Source of the DNA: an uncultured Clostridium sp. | GTDB lineage: Bacteria > Bacillota > Clostridia > Lachnospirales > Lachnospiraceae | Direction of reading: 5' to 3' | NCBI GenBank assembly: GCA_945917985.1 | Contig: CAMEIH010000012.1 | Location: 1 to 64,000, forward strand | Length of the DNA stretch: 64,000 bases | Shown: positions 1 through 9,178 of the stretch, one piece after another | Position numbering within the stretch: the stretch's first letter is position 1 | How the letters are laid out: the number at the start of each line of letters is the position of its first letter | Made by a program: the position numbers and the translations under genes | Notes under the pieces: generated by a model | Database searches by the model: none | What the model saw: only the letters and a program-made list of their open reading frames with translations | What the model was told of the DNA's origin: nothing

Positions 1-90
1 AAGTCCGCAGTATATAAGTAAATTTATTGCGAAAAATTTTTACCTTTCACTACTGCAATATTTAGAGAAGTGTTTCAATATATTTTGTTT

Positions 91-681
91 TTAATGCCAT
101 ACAAGACTGCATGCACACAGAGCCAGAGATATCGCCATCACAGTATCCACAGTCCGGCGATGGTCTGCAAACAATTTTTGCAGGGAGGCTCCTGCAAACA
201 GCCAGACCAGGTTCAGAAAAGGACCGGTAAAAGGCAGAAAGGCACCTGTCAGGAACAGCACAAGCCATGAATCCGTGTAGGGCAGAACAAAGGACGACAA
301 TGCCGTGATACAGAATATGATCACTTTTACATTCGTGAGCTGTACCAGCAGTCCTGTTCGAAAACAAGGGTAAGTCACATCATTTTCCGCTTCACCTGAA
401 GAAGACCTGAGCATATGCCATGCCAGCCACAAAATATAGGCAGCTCCCACCCACGAAAGGATCCCTACATATTGATTCAGCACACTGCCAAGCAGTCTGT
501 TGATAAGCACAGCAGCCATCGAGTCAATAAAAAATCCGGTGAACAGACCTCTCCACTGACGAAAGGCCACTCTTTTTCCGTATCTCATAGCCGCCGACAG
601 GGAGCACAGATTCGCAGGGCCGGGCGTAATTCCTGCAACAAAACAATATAATAGAAATGAAGGTATCATTGTGACCGGCAT
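91..681 (-). CDS. LysE/RhtB-family translocator
   Basis: Hydrophobic protein with N-terminal FVAGITPGPANLCSLSAAMRYGKR, typical of LysE/RhtB; start placed at MPVTMIPSF (ORF extends to 708). Confidence 0.8.
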   Translation of the reverse strand: MPVTMIPSFLLYCFVAGITPGPANLCSLSAAMRYGKRVAFRQWRGLFTGFFIDSMAAVLINRLLGSVLNQYVGILSWVGAAYILWLAWHMLRSSSGEAENDVTYPCFRTGLLVQLTNVKVIIFCITALSSFVLPYTDSWLVLFLTGAFLPFTGPFLNLVWLFAGASLQKLFADHRRTVDTVMAISLALCACSLVWH

Positions 682-741
682 GTGACAAGTCATCCTTTCC
701 AAGTACAATGTAACGATTATACCATTAATTCTTTTGCTTTT

Positions 742-1899
742 CTACAGGCTGCTGCAGAACCGCTCCATGCGATCACACCCCTCCTTGATGTTTTCCATGG
801 AGGTAGCATATACCATACGGACATACCTGTCACCGCCCTTCGAACCGAAGTTTCCGCCCGGCACTACCGCCACATGGGCCTCATCCAGCAACCGGTTGCT
901 AAACTCCACCGCATCAAGTCCTGTTCCGCTGATATTTACGAAAATATAGAAAGCTCCCTTTGGCTTAATACAACTGATTCCTTTCATTTGATTCAATCGC
1001 TCATACAGATAATTTCTGCGCTTCTCATACTGTTTTACCATCTCTCCACAATAAGGCAGTCCGCTTTTATATGCTTCAATTGCCGCTCTTTGCCCAACGG
1101 TAGGTGCGGAGGAATAGATTCCCTCCGTAAGCTTGGTCATCAGGCTTATCCACTCTTTGGGTCCTGCGCCGAATCCGATTCGAAAGCCTGTCATGGCAAA
1201 GGTTTTGGAACAGCTGTCAATGATCAGTGTTCGTTCTCTCATACCCGGCTGCATCACAATACTTGCATACTTTTCTCCGTCAAACAGAATATGCCGGTAC
1301 ACCTCATCACTCAGCACAAACAGATCATGTTCCACCGCAATTTTCGCAATCTCCTTAAGAGAGTCTATTGAAATCACACCACCTGTAGGATTACAGGGAG
1401 AGTTCAGCATCAGTACCTTTGTCTTCGGTGTAATCGCTTTTTTGACAGCCTCAGGCGTCAGAATAAATTCATCCTCCTCATAGACCTCGATGGGAACCGG
1501 TACTCCGTAGCACATGCGCACCATCTGACTGTAATTAGTGAAATAGGGTGCGCTCATCAACACCTCGTCTCCGGGGTTTACCGTGCACAGAAGTGACAAA
1601 AACAGACTGGACATGCCTCCTGCCGTGACAACCACATTTTCTGCCTCATAGGAAATTCCCACCTGCTCACTTAAATACTGCGCATAAACCTCTCTGAGTT
1701 CTGTGAGTCCGGCTCCCGGTGCATACCTGATATCACGATGATCCAGTGCGGTTTTTGCGGCCTCAATAATACTTTCAGTGGGAGTAAAATCAGGCTCTCC
1801 TACCGTAAAGGAGATCACATCCTCCATTGCTGCCGCTCTCACCATCATATCCCTGATGGGGGAAGCGGGAATCTCCTTGGCCATATTACAATAATCCAT
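742..1899 (-). CDS. Pyridoxal-phosphate aminotransferase, class I/II
   Basis: TVGEPDFTPTESI..., NSPCNPTGGV, SDEVYRHILFDG, SCSKTFAMTGFRIGF; SD GGAGGAG before ATG at 1899. Confidence 0.92.
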   Translation of the reverse strand: MDYCNMAKEIPASPIRDMMVRAAAMEDVISFTVGEPDFTPTESIIEAAKTALDHRDIRYAPGAGLTELREVYAQYLSEQVGISYEAENVVVTAGGMSSLFLSLLCTVNPGDEVLMSAPYFTNYSQMVRMCYGVPVPIEVYEEDEFILTPEAVKKAITPKTKVLMLNSPCNPTGGVISIDSLKEIAKIAVEHDLFVLSDEVYRHILFDGEKYASIVMQPGMRERTLIIDSCSKTFAMTGFRIGFGAGPKEWISLMTKLTEGIYSSAPTVGQRAAIEAYKSGLPYCGEMVKQYEKRRNYLYERLNQMKGISCIKPKGAFYIFVNISGTGLDAVEFSNRLLDEAHVAVVPGGNFGSKGGDRYVRMVYATSMENIKEGCDRMERFCSSL

Positions 1900-1927
1900 G
1901 CTCTGCTCCTCCTTCTTCTCCATGAAG

Positions 1928-1961
1928 CAAAAAAGACGCATAGGAATCAACCTATACGTCT
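1928..1961 (-). terminator. Hairpin plus U-tract in the leader of the aminotransferase gene
   Basis: Minus strand: AGACGTATAGG-TTGATT-CCTATGCGTCT-TTTTTG, 11 bp with one G-U. Confidence 0.75.
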
Positions 1962-1994
1962 CTGTATTGCTTTCACATTCTGTAATTAGTTGGT

Positions 1995-2023
1995 ATTGTA
2001 ACACCGTTAAAAAGCGATGTCAA
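1995..2023 (-). promoter_or_regulatory. Sigma-A type promoter upstream of the leader hairpin
   Basis: Minus strand TTGACA-N17-TACAAT. Confidence 0.7.
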
Positions 2024-2027
2024 ATTC

Positions 2028-2073
2028 ATTTACTGCATTTTTTCCTCTTTATTTACTGCATTTTTTCCTCTTT
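2028..2073 (+). repeat. 23-bp perfect tandem duplication over the 3' end of plsC
   Basis: ATTTACTGCATTTTTTCCTCTTT occurs twice head to tail (2028-2050, 2051-2073). Confidence 0.95.
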
Positions 2074-2793
2074 GATCTTTTCATAGCTTTCCATAATCAG
2101 ATTTCTGGTATATGCTCCCACTTTTTTCTGTTCTTCTTTCGGCAGGTCTTTAATGTAAAAAGGCTTGCCGTACTGTAGAATCACCTCGGTCTTTCTGATC
2201 CGTGGAAGATGATCTTCGAAAATCTCTGCAGAATTATAAATCGTCATAGGTACAATGGCACAGCCTGTTTTTGCGGCGATCTTAAAGCTTCCCTCATGAA
2301 ATTCCATAAAAGTATGATTGACTTTATTTCTCGTTCCTTCCGGGAAAATACAGATAGAAATTCCCTCCTTCACTTTGTCGATTGCCGTGAGAATAACCTT
2401 AAGTCCCTGCTTCACATCCTTTCTGTCCAGGAACAGACAGTGAAGATTTTTCATCCATTCCCGAAGAAGAGGATACCTTAGCATCTCCTTCTTTGCTATA
2501 TAACCGGTAAGTCTGGGCACACGGCTGTAGGTTATCACTATGTCAAAATAGCTCCTGTGGTTCCCGATATATAAAACCGGCTCATCCTTCGGCACATTTT
2601 CTTCCCCGCTGACGATCACCCTGGTACCGGCCAGAAAAAGGACCACTTTAAAGGCCCACTGCACTATGGCAAGAGAGCTTCTGCTCTTCAAGTCCATATT
2701 AAATTTACCGATGATCCACTCAACGATCAAAAGCGGAATGCCGCCTACCAGAAATATCAGCACAAACAATACAACCAAGATCAAACGTATCAT
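2053..2793 (-). CDS. plsC: 1-acyl-sn-glycerol-3-phosphate acyltransferase
   Basis: NHRSYFDIV (NHxxxxD) and FPEGTRNK motifs. Confidence 0.9.
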   Translation of the reverse strand: MIRLILVVLFVLIFLVGGIPLLIVEWIIGKFNMDLKSRSSLAIVQWAFKVVLFLAGTRVIVSGEENVPKDEPVLYIGNHRSYFDIVITYSRVPRLTGYIAKKEMLRYPLLREWMKNLHCLFLDRKDVKQGLKVILTAIDKVKEGISICIFPEGTRNKVNHTFMEFHEGSFKIAAKTGCAIVPMTIYNSAEIFEDHLPRIRKTEVILQYGKPFYIKDLPKEEQKKVGAYTRNLIMESYEKIKEEKMQ

Positions 2794-2827
2794 ACCAAAA
2801 CCATGCCTTTCCCTTATGTTTTTATGC

Positions 2828-4195
2828 TTATAAAGTCGTTAAAAACTCTACAACTTTCTCAAACTGCATACCGTGGGATGCTTTCACCAGGACGCTGTCT
2901 CCCGGTTTCAAAATATCTTTCAATTCTGCCAGCATAGCATCCCTTGTCTCAAAATAATAAACTTCGCTTTTTCCGCCCATGGAAAGAGCTTTTTCATACA
3001 TACACCCGGAAAGCTCTCCTGCACAGATCAGCACATCAATCCCTTTTTCTGCCACATAAGCGCCCACTTCTCCGTGCAATTCCTTTTCCCTCTCTCCAAG
3101 CTCAAACATATCACCCAGAATTGCCACTTTTCTTCCGATTGCCATCATCAAAAGGTCAATGGCAGCCTTCATGGAAACAGGGTTTGCATTGTAACAATCA
3201 TCAATCACTGTAAGCGAGGGCAAGGCAATCACATGACTCCTGCCGCCTACCGCCTGCACCCCGGAAATTCCCGTTTGAATCTGTTCCTTTGTAAGTCCAA
3301 GGCAATTTCCCACAGCCGCTGCTGCCAGAGCATTGTTTACCATATGTTCACCGGGCAGCGGAATCTCTACGGGAAATACGGAAAGTCCCATATGTATCAC
3401 CGCATGGGATCCGAGGAGCCCTCTGTTCATCACATCAGAAGCAAATACCTCATTGGAGGGATTTCTCCCGAAATGTATGGGTTTATGGTCTCCTTTTCCT
3501 TTCACCAGACAAAGCATATCATCATCACCATTGACAATGGTATAACCTTCCGGATTGGCATAGTCAAAGATTTCCGATTTCGCCTTAAGTATTCCTTCCC
3601 GGGAACCCAGGTTTTCCAGATGACATTGCCCAATATTGGTCATGACACAAATGTCAGGTTTTGCAATTCTGCTTAACCGATGCATTTCCCCGAAATTACT
3701 GATTCCCATCTCAAGCACTGCCGCCTCATGCTCCTGCCTGATGCAAAGAACAGTAAGCGGGAGTCCGATTTCATTGTTAAAGTTCCCTTCTGTTTTCAGG
3801 ATATGAAATTTCTGGGAAAGAACCGCTGCGATCATTTCCTTGGTACTGGTCTTCCCCACACTTCCGGTAATCCCGATCACAGGTATCGTAAGCTGCTTTC
3901 TGTAATACTCAGCAATATCCTGAAGGGCCTTGAAAGAATCCTTCACCAAAATATAGGGTATCCCACAGTTTTCCGGCTCCTTCTCACAGACCACACCAAG
4001 AGCTCCTTCTTCTGCCACCCTGGGGATAAAATCATGACCGTCCACACGCTCTCCTCTGGTGGCAATAAAAATACCATCCTTTTCCATTTTTCTGGAATCG
4101 ATCACCACGCAGGAGGCTTCTTTCTCCCCCACAGTGTTTCCGTGCAGTTCACCGCAACAGGCCTTTGCAATCATTTCAAGTGTCATATTTCTCAT
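2828..4195 (-). CDS. murF: UDP-N-acetylmuramoyl-tripeptide--D-alanyl-D-alanine ligase
   Basis: GITGSVGKTSTKEM P-loop, Mur ligase architecture; next to ddl. Confidence 0.93.
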   Translation of the reverse strand: MRNMTLEMIAKACCGELHGNTVGEKEASCVVIDSRKMEKDGIFIATRGERVDGHDFIPRVAEEGALGVVCEKEPENCGIPYILVKDSFKALQDIAEYYRKQLTIPVIGITGSVGKTSTKEMIAAVLSQKFHILKTEGNFNNEIGLPLTVLCIRQEHEAAVLEMGISNFGEMHRLSRIAKPDICVMTNIGQCHLENLGSREGILKAKSEIFDYANPEGYTIVNGDDDMLCLVKGKGDHKPIHFGRNPSNEVFASDVMNRGLLGSHAVIHMGLSVFPVEIPLPGEHMVNNALAAAAVGNCLGLTKEQIQTGISGVQAVGGRSHVIALPSLTVIDDCYNANPVSMKAAIDLLMMAIGRKVAILGDMFELGEREKELHGEVGAYVAEKGIDVLICAGELSGCMYEKALSMGGKSEVYYFETRDAMLAELKDILKPGDSVLVKASHGMQFEKVVEFLTTL

Positions 4196-4214
4196 TCATG
4201 ATCACCATATCTTT

Positions 4215-5237
4215 CTATCGCAGCGCTGCCGCAATAATTTTTTCACAAAGCTCTCCAAAGCTGACCCCTTCTGCCGCTGCTTCCTGAGGCAGAAGCGATG
4301 TGGGCGTCATGCCGGGCAACGTATTGGCCTCAAGACAATAAATATCTCCTGCTTCTCCCATCATAAAATCCATTCTGGCATAATTTTTCAAGCGAAGCGC
4401 CCGATATGCTTCCTCCGCATAACCCTTCATTTCCTCCGTTTTTTCCTCCGAAAGATTTGCCGGACAGGTTTCAATCGTCGAGCCTGCCTGATATTTATTT
4501 TTGTAATCATAAAAGCCCTGAAGTGGGGCAATCTCAATGACGGGAAGGGCTCTTCCGTCCATCACTCCCACAGAAAATTCCCGTCCTCTGATATATTGCT
4601 CCACAATCACCTCATCATCATAGCGAAATGCCTCTTTGAGAGCATCCTCATACTCTTCTTCCTTTTCTGCAATGCTGACACCCACACTGGAGCCGCCACA
4701 GCAGGCTTTTACAATACAAGGAAACGAAATCTTCTTTCGCTCTTCTCCTTTTTTCAGGCGAATGCCAAAAGGGGTGGGAATTTTATGGCAGGTAAAGATA
4801 TCCTTGGTAAGTCCCTTATTCATACAGATGGCAGAACTCACATAATCTGTCCCCGTATAAGTAATCCCCATCAAATCAAAGCAGGCCTGTATTTTTCCGT
4901 TCTCTCCGTTCTCTCCATGCAATGCCATAAATACCACATCCGCTTTCTGACAGATGGCTATGACATTAGGTCCAAAGAAATTCTTTGCTCCATCGGGACG
5001 CATTGCTTTTATCAGTTCAATATCCGGATTTTTCTCCGAAATATTTTTGATCTCTTTTGTCCAGTCTTCTTCTCTATCGAAAATAGTATCTATATCCTCA
5101 CCACTGTATCCCAGATACACATCAAGAAGGATCACCTTATGTCCGTTTTTCTGAAGAGCACGATAAATCATTGCACCGGAGCTTAAAGAAACGTCCCTCT
5201 CCGTGCTGATTCCCCCTGCAAGTACGACTATATTCAT
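4215..5237 (-). CDS. ddl: D-alanine--D-alanine ligase
   Basis: VLAGGISTERDVSLSSG, ATP-grasp domain, EANTLPGMTPTSLLPQ. Confidence 0.93.
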   Translation of the reverse strand: MNIVVLAGGISTERDVSLSSGAMIYRALQKNGHKVILLDVYLGYSGEDIDTIFDREEDWTKEIKNISEKNPDIELIKAMRPDGAKNFFGPNVIAICQKADVVFMALHGENGENGKIQACFDLMGITYTGTDYVSSAICMNKGLTKDIFTCHKIPTPFGIRLKKGEERKKISFPCIVKACCGGSSVGVSIAEKEEEYEDALKEAFRYDDEVIVEQYIRGREFSVGVMDGRALPVIEIAPLQGFYDYKNKYQAGSTIETCPANLSEEKTEEMKGYAEEAYRALRLKNYARMDFMMGEAGDIYCLEANTLPGMTPTSLLPQEAAAEGVSFGELCEKIIAAALR

Positions 5238-5342
5238 TATTTTTTCCTCTCAATCTGCCATATCTATGACTCTTTTATTCTATAATCATATTCTTTATTC
5301 TGAAAGAGAATATGATGCCTGCAGTGTTGCAAAAACTGCTGT

Positions 5343-6917
5343 TTATTGCCCGGTGCTGCTTAGCATGACCTCACTGAGCATAAAAACCAGTTTACTGTCT
5401 GCTTCAAACTGTATCATGATTCCCGGACTGTATCCTGTATTATTGCAGTCATTCTCTCCTGCTCCGTCAATGTAACATACCGCTGTCTCATTTCTGCCGA
5501 GGAAAAAATGCAGATAATCTTCTATCATGGTTTCGTATTCCTGACTGGCAATAATATGATTCATGACTGCCAGATACATCACATCAAGCAGTCTGTCATT
5601 GTTATCTTTGCTTTCTTTGTCATCCACAGCATACACAATGCTTCTGCTTTCTTTGAGAATTGCCTCTGTCTCATCCATCAGCATATTCATTACTTTTTCA
5701 CACAAATCAATATTCACGAATCGTTTGGTAGAAATATAAGTCACTCCACCCATCAATGTCACTTCACTTCTTTTTTCCTGTAAGTTTTCCGTTTTCAGAT
5801 ATTCGGTGACATATCTCTGACAATACTCCTGCCCTGCCGCACGATACAGCTCTGCCGCTGCCGCAAAGCCCAGTTCATCTTTTTCCGTTTTCTCATTGAG
5901 CTGTGCATATTTAAAAGCACGATCTGCTGCCTTTAGACAAACCGTGGCGTACTCTGCATCATAATTTTGATACAGATAGCTAAATTTTGCCATAGCCATG
6001 GCAAATGCCTTCTCCGCCTCATCCGTTGCCGGCTCTATATAAACATCTGCGTCTTTTCCGGAATTACCGCCATCCTGTTGATAAACAGTTACGCCGGAGT
6101 AAACAGCCCCTGTGGTCTGATCCTGCATTTTCAAAAGCCATTCTGCCTCATATCTGACTTCATCCAAAATGTCAGGGACTCCGTTTCCGCTCTCCGGAAT
6201 TCCCACATCATCTGAAAAGGACTGCCCATACAATTCATAGGAAAGCATCATTACAGACATGGTTTTTGCTGCCGTAACCACATCTTTCTGCCCTTTTTCA
6301 TCCTGATGCCAACCACCCGATACATCGCAGCTTTCCGAAATATTCTCCCGAAATACAGCTTTTCCGGTATGGCAGGCATTGTGAGAACGTTCTCCTGCAT
6401 ACTGGCTGGTAAGCGTCATGCCGCAACGGTTATAATAGTACTGTTTACAGGACTCCCTGAAAATATCTTCATAAATAGTATCCCCTATCTCAAACGTATA
6501 GGACCTGCCGAGAACAGGCGCCTCTATGTAATAAACCCCGGGCGTTTTCAATGATGAAAAATCCCCGTAGCTCCCACTTGTCAAAGCTCCGATATCTGAT
6601 TCTTTTTCCTGTGGAGAACCGGTATACACCACTTCTTTACTTTCCACGTCTATCACATGGAATATTTCCGGTATTTCCTCCCCTTTAAAAACGGCAACTT
6701 TGGCACTTTCTGTCATATATCCCAGTTGATTGACCAATATCCCGGGAGTACTCACCGGAACCTCATAGGAAAGGTCCGGTTCTTCCTCCATACTGGTAAA
6801 GGAAACCGTTTCCTTATTTTCCTGCACCTCTGTCTCTTTCCTGCCGCACCCTGCGACAATAACTGACAAAAGCAAAATGACTGTGAGTATCCGCTTTTGC
6901 AAAACCAATCCTCCCAA
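5343..6917 (-). CDS. GH9-like lipoprotein (CelD_N-type Ig domain plus GH9-like domain)
   Basis: Lipobox VIVAGCG; GILVNQLGYMTESAKVAVF; DVSGGWH...GNGVPDILDEVRYEAEWLLKMQD. Confidence 0.75.
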   Translation of the reverse strand: MGGLVLQKRILTVILLLSVIVAGCGRKETEVQENKETVSFTSMEEEPDLSYEVPVSTPGILVNQLGYMTESAKVAVFKGEEIPEIFHVIDVESKEVVYTGSPQEKESDIGALTSGSYGDFSSLKTPGVYYIEAPVLGRSYTFEIGDTIYEDIFRESCKQYYYNRCGMTLTSQYAGERSHNACHTGKAVFRENISESCDVSGGWHQDEKGQKDVVTAAKTMSVMMLSYELYGQSFSDDVGIPESGNGVPDILDEVRYEAEWLLKMQDQTTGAVYSGVTVYQQDGGNSGKDADVYIEPATDEAEKAFAMAMAKFSYLYQNYDAEYATVCLKAADRAFKYAQLNEKTEKDELGFAAAAELYRAAGQEYCQRYVTEYLKTENLQEKRSEVTLMGGVTYISTKRFVNIDLCEKVMNMLMDETEAILKESRSIVYAVDDKESKDNNDRLLDVMYLAVMNHIIASQEYETMIEDYLHFFLGRNETAVCYIDGAGENDCNNTGYSPGIMIQFEADSKLVFMLSEVMLSSTGQ

Positions 6918-6936
6918 ATGTCAATATCTCTTACGA

Positions 6937-8163
6937 TTATAACCGTTTTTTCATGGCAGGTAAAGGACATTTGAATGTATCATCAGCATAGATAATCTCA
7001 CCGTCAATCAGTGTACACATTGTTCGCGTCGCAACTTCAAGAGGATTTCCGTCGAATATAGCAATATCAGCATCTTTTCCTTTTTTCAGACTTCCCACCC
7101 TGTCATCCACTCCGCAAATCTGAGCCGCATATATCGTAATGGATTTCAGTGCTTCTTCCTCCGCAAGACCTGCCTTCACAGCAAGACCTGCACAAATGGG
7201 AAGGGCCTGAATCAAGGATACCGGGTGATCGGTAGTGATAGCAGTCTTTATTCCTGCTCTGTTCAGGATTCCCACAGTTTTAAACGCCATATTCTGTACT
7301 TCTATTTTATTTCTGCTGGCAAGATCCGGTCCGACAATAGCAGGGAAACCGGATTCCTTTACCTCTTCCACGATCAAATGCCCCTCACTGCAATGATCCA
7401 GAGTCATGGACAGATGGAATTCTTTCGCGATTCTGATTGCAGTCAGGATATCATCTGCGCGATGCACATGGGCCTTTAGAGGAATTTTTCCCATAAGCAC
7501 CGGAATCCAACTCTCATATCGGAAATCCTGTTCTTCCGGCTTCATGCCCTTTCCTCTCTTTTTCAAATACTGCTGTGCCAAAAACAGTTCTTTCCGCAGC
7601 ATGGCGGCAATTGCCATTCTGGTAACAGGCGATCTATTCTGATCACTGTAGTTTACCTTTGGATTTTCCCCGAAAGCCACCTTCATGGCAGCAGGATCTT
7701 TCACGACCAGTCTGTCAATACTTCTTCCATGGGTCTTGATAAAGGCAAACGTGCCTCCTACCACATTGGAACTGCCGGGACCCACCATGGCGGATGTAAT
7801 GCCGGCCCTCACAGCGTCATCAAAAGCAGCATCCATGGGATTGATGGCATCAATAGCCCGGAGGAAGGGCGTGATGGGATTGACTGTCTCATTGCAGTCA
7901 TCCCCCTCCATACCCTTTTTTTCCTCCGTGATTCCCATATGGCAATGAGCCTCAATCAGCCCCGGCATAACGATACAACCCGTGGCATCGATTACCTGAG
8001 CTTCACAAAGTCCTGCTCTGTTTTTTTCCCATATAACAGAAACCGGGGTTCCTGCTTTTACAGTCCCCAGTTCCATGATTTTTCCGTTTTCAATGGCAAG
8101 ATAACCGTTCTCCCATACATCACCTTCCATGGTAATAACCTTTCCGCCAATGATATATAACAT
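6937..8163 (-). CDS. Amidohydrolase family protein
   Basis: VMPGLIEAHCHMG metal-site motif, TTDHP, GKDADIAIFDGNP. Confidence 0.88.
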   Translation of the reverse strand: MLYIIGGKVITMEGDVWENGYLAIENGKIMELGTVKAGTPVSVIWEKNRAGLCEAQVIDATGCIVMPGLIEAHCHMGITEEKKGMEGDDCNETVNPITPFLRAIDAINPMDAAFDDAVRAGITSAMVGPGSSNVVGGTFAFIKTHGRSIDRLVVKDPAAMKVAFGENPKVNYSDQNRSPVTRMAIAAMLRKELFLAQQYLKKRGKGMKPEEQDFRYESWIPVLMGKIPLKAHVHRADDILTAIRIAKEFHLSMTLDHCSEGHLIVEEVKESGFPAIVGPDLASRNKIEVQNMAFKTVGILNRAGIKTAITTDHPVSLIQALPICAGLAVKAGLAEEEALKSITIYAAQICGVDDRVGSLKKGKDADIAIFDGNPLEVATRTMCTLIDGEIIYADDTFKCPLPAMKKRL

Positions 8164-8181
8164 TTGCTTTATCCCTTTCTT

Positions 8182-9057
8182 CTAACTCAATCTGGTCATA
8201 GGATTTACAGGCTCTCCGTCCTTTGTCAGTTTAAAATATACATTGGTACCCTCCACGCTGTAATATTTAGTTGGAGCTGCCACCTGTGCAATCATATCTC
8301 CCATAGAAACATAGCTTCCTTCGGAAACCAGAATTCCCGTAAGCTGCCCGTAAGTAACCTCATATCCGTTTCCAAGATCCATGGTGACAGCGTTTCCGAT
8401 CTGCGGATCTGTAAATACCGAAGTAACTTTGCCTGCAGCCGCTGCTGTGATCATATCTCCCTCATTAGCCTGTATCACAATGGCCGGATTATATTTATAC
8501 TGATCAAGAGTGGGAAAGTAGATTGTCTTATCCATGCTGTAATTGATCAGAATATTTCCTACTACCGGCCATACCAGGGAATCATTATCACTAAAAGACA
8601 AGGTAGGCTGCATGGCGGTGGAAATTGCCGGTGTATCATCTTCCGTTTCTTCTATGGAAACAGTTTCCTCTTTTTCAGAGGCGTCAGTTTTTTTCTCTTC
8701 TTCCTCTGTTCCCTCTGACATACTTTCACTCTCTGACTGATCGGGATTCTCTACATGAACCGAATTTGTCTCCTGGAAGTAAGGATCGTAGTCTAAATCA
8801 TCAGAAGTAACAGCATCTTCCGTTACATTCTGGGCGATCTTCACTTCCCCTTCCGCGGCTCCGCCGGAGGTTGTGCTGTTTTCGATCTCGCTCAAATCCA
8901 CCACATATCCCTGATCTTCCCCCTTATCGTCTTCTCTCATCCAGAGTCCAGCAGCCGTCAGAGCACTCAGTACCGTCACTGCACATGCTGCCATCACAAT
9001 GCGTTCCTTTAAATATCCTCTTCTCTTTACTTTTCTTTTCATCTGATATCTCTCCAA
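8182..9057 (-). CDS. SpoIIQ-like membrane-anchored LytM/M23-fold protein
   Basis: Single N-terminal TM, low-complexity linker, C-terminal LytM-like fold; adjacent to spoIID. Confidence 0.7.
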   Translation of the reverse strand: MERYQMKRKVKRRGYLKERIVMAACAVTVLSALTAAGLWMREDDKGEDQGYVVDLSEIENSTTSGGAAEGEVKIAQNVTEDAVTSDDLDYDPYFQETNSVHVENPDQSESESMSEGTEEEEKKTDASEKEETVSIEETEDDTPAISTAMQPTLSFSDNDSLVWPVVGNILINYSMDKTIYFPTLDQYKYNPAIVIQANEGDMITAAAAGKVTSVFTDPQIGNAVTMDLGNGYEVTYGQLTGILVSEGSYVSMGDMIAQVAAPTKYYSVEGTNVYFKLTKDGEPVNPMTRLS

Positions 9058-9178
9058 TCTTTTACATATATGCTTTTAAGGAATTATTTTCTCATGGATA
9101 GTTTTACCCATTATTTCCCCACTTATGCATAAGTGTGTTTTGGTCGTGAAAAGAAACTAATTGTAAATAAAAAAGTAT

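Noticed and set aside
4059-5186. 375-aa plus-strand ORF antisense to ddl
   Set aside because: Fully explained as a shadow frame of ddl; no SD, no recognisable domain. The same reasoning was applied to other long antisense ORFs (682-1371, 28680-29435, 61791-62534, 57901-58815).
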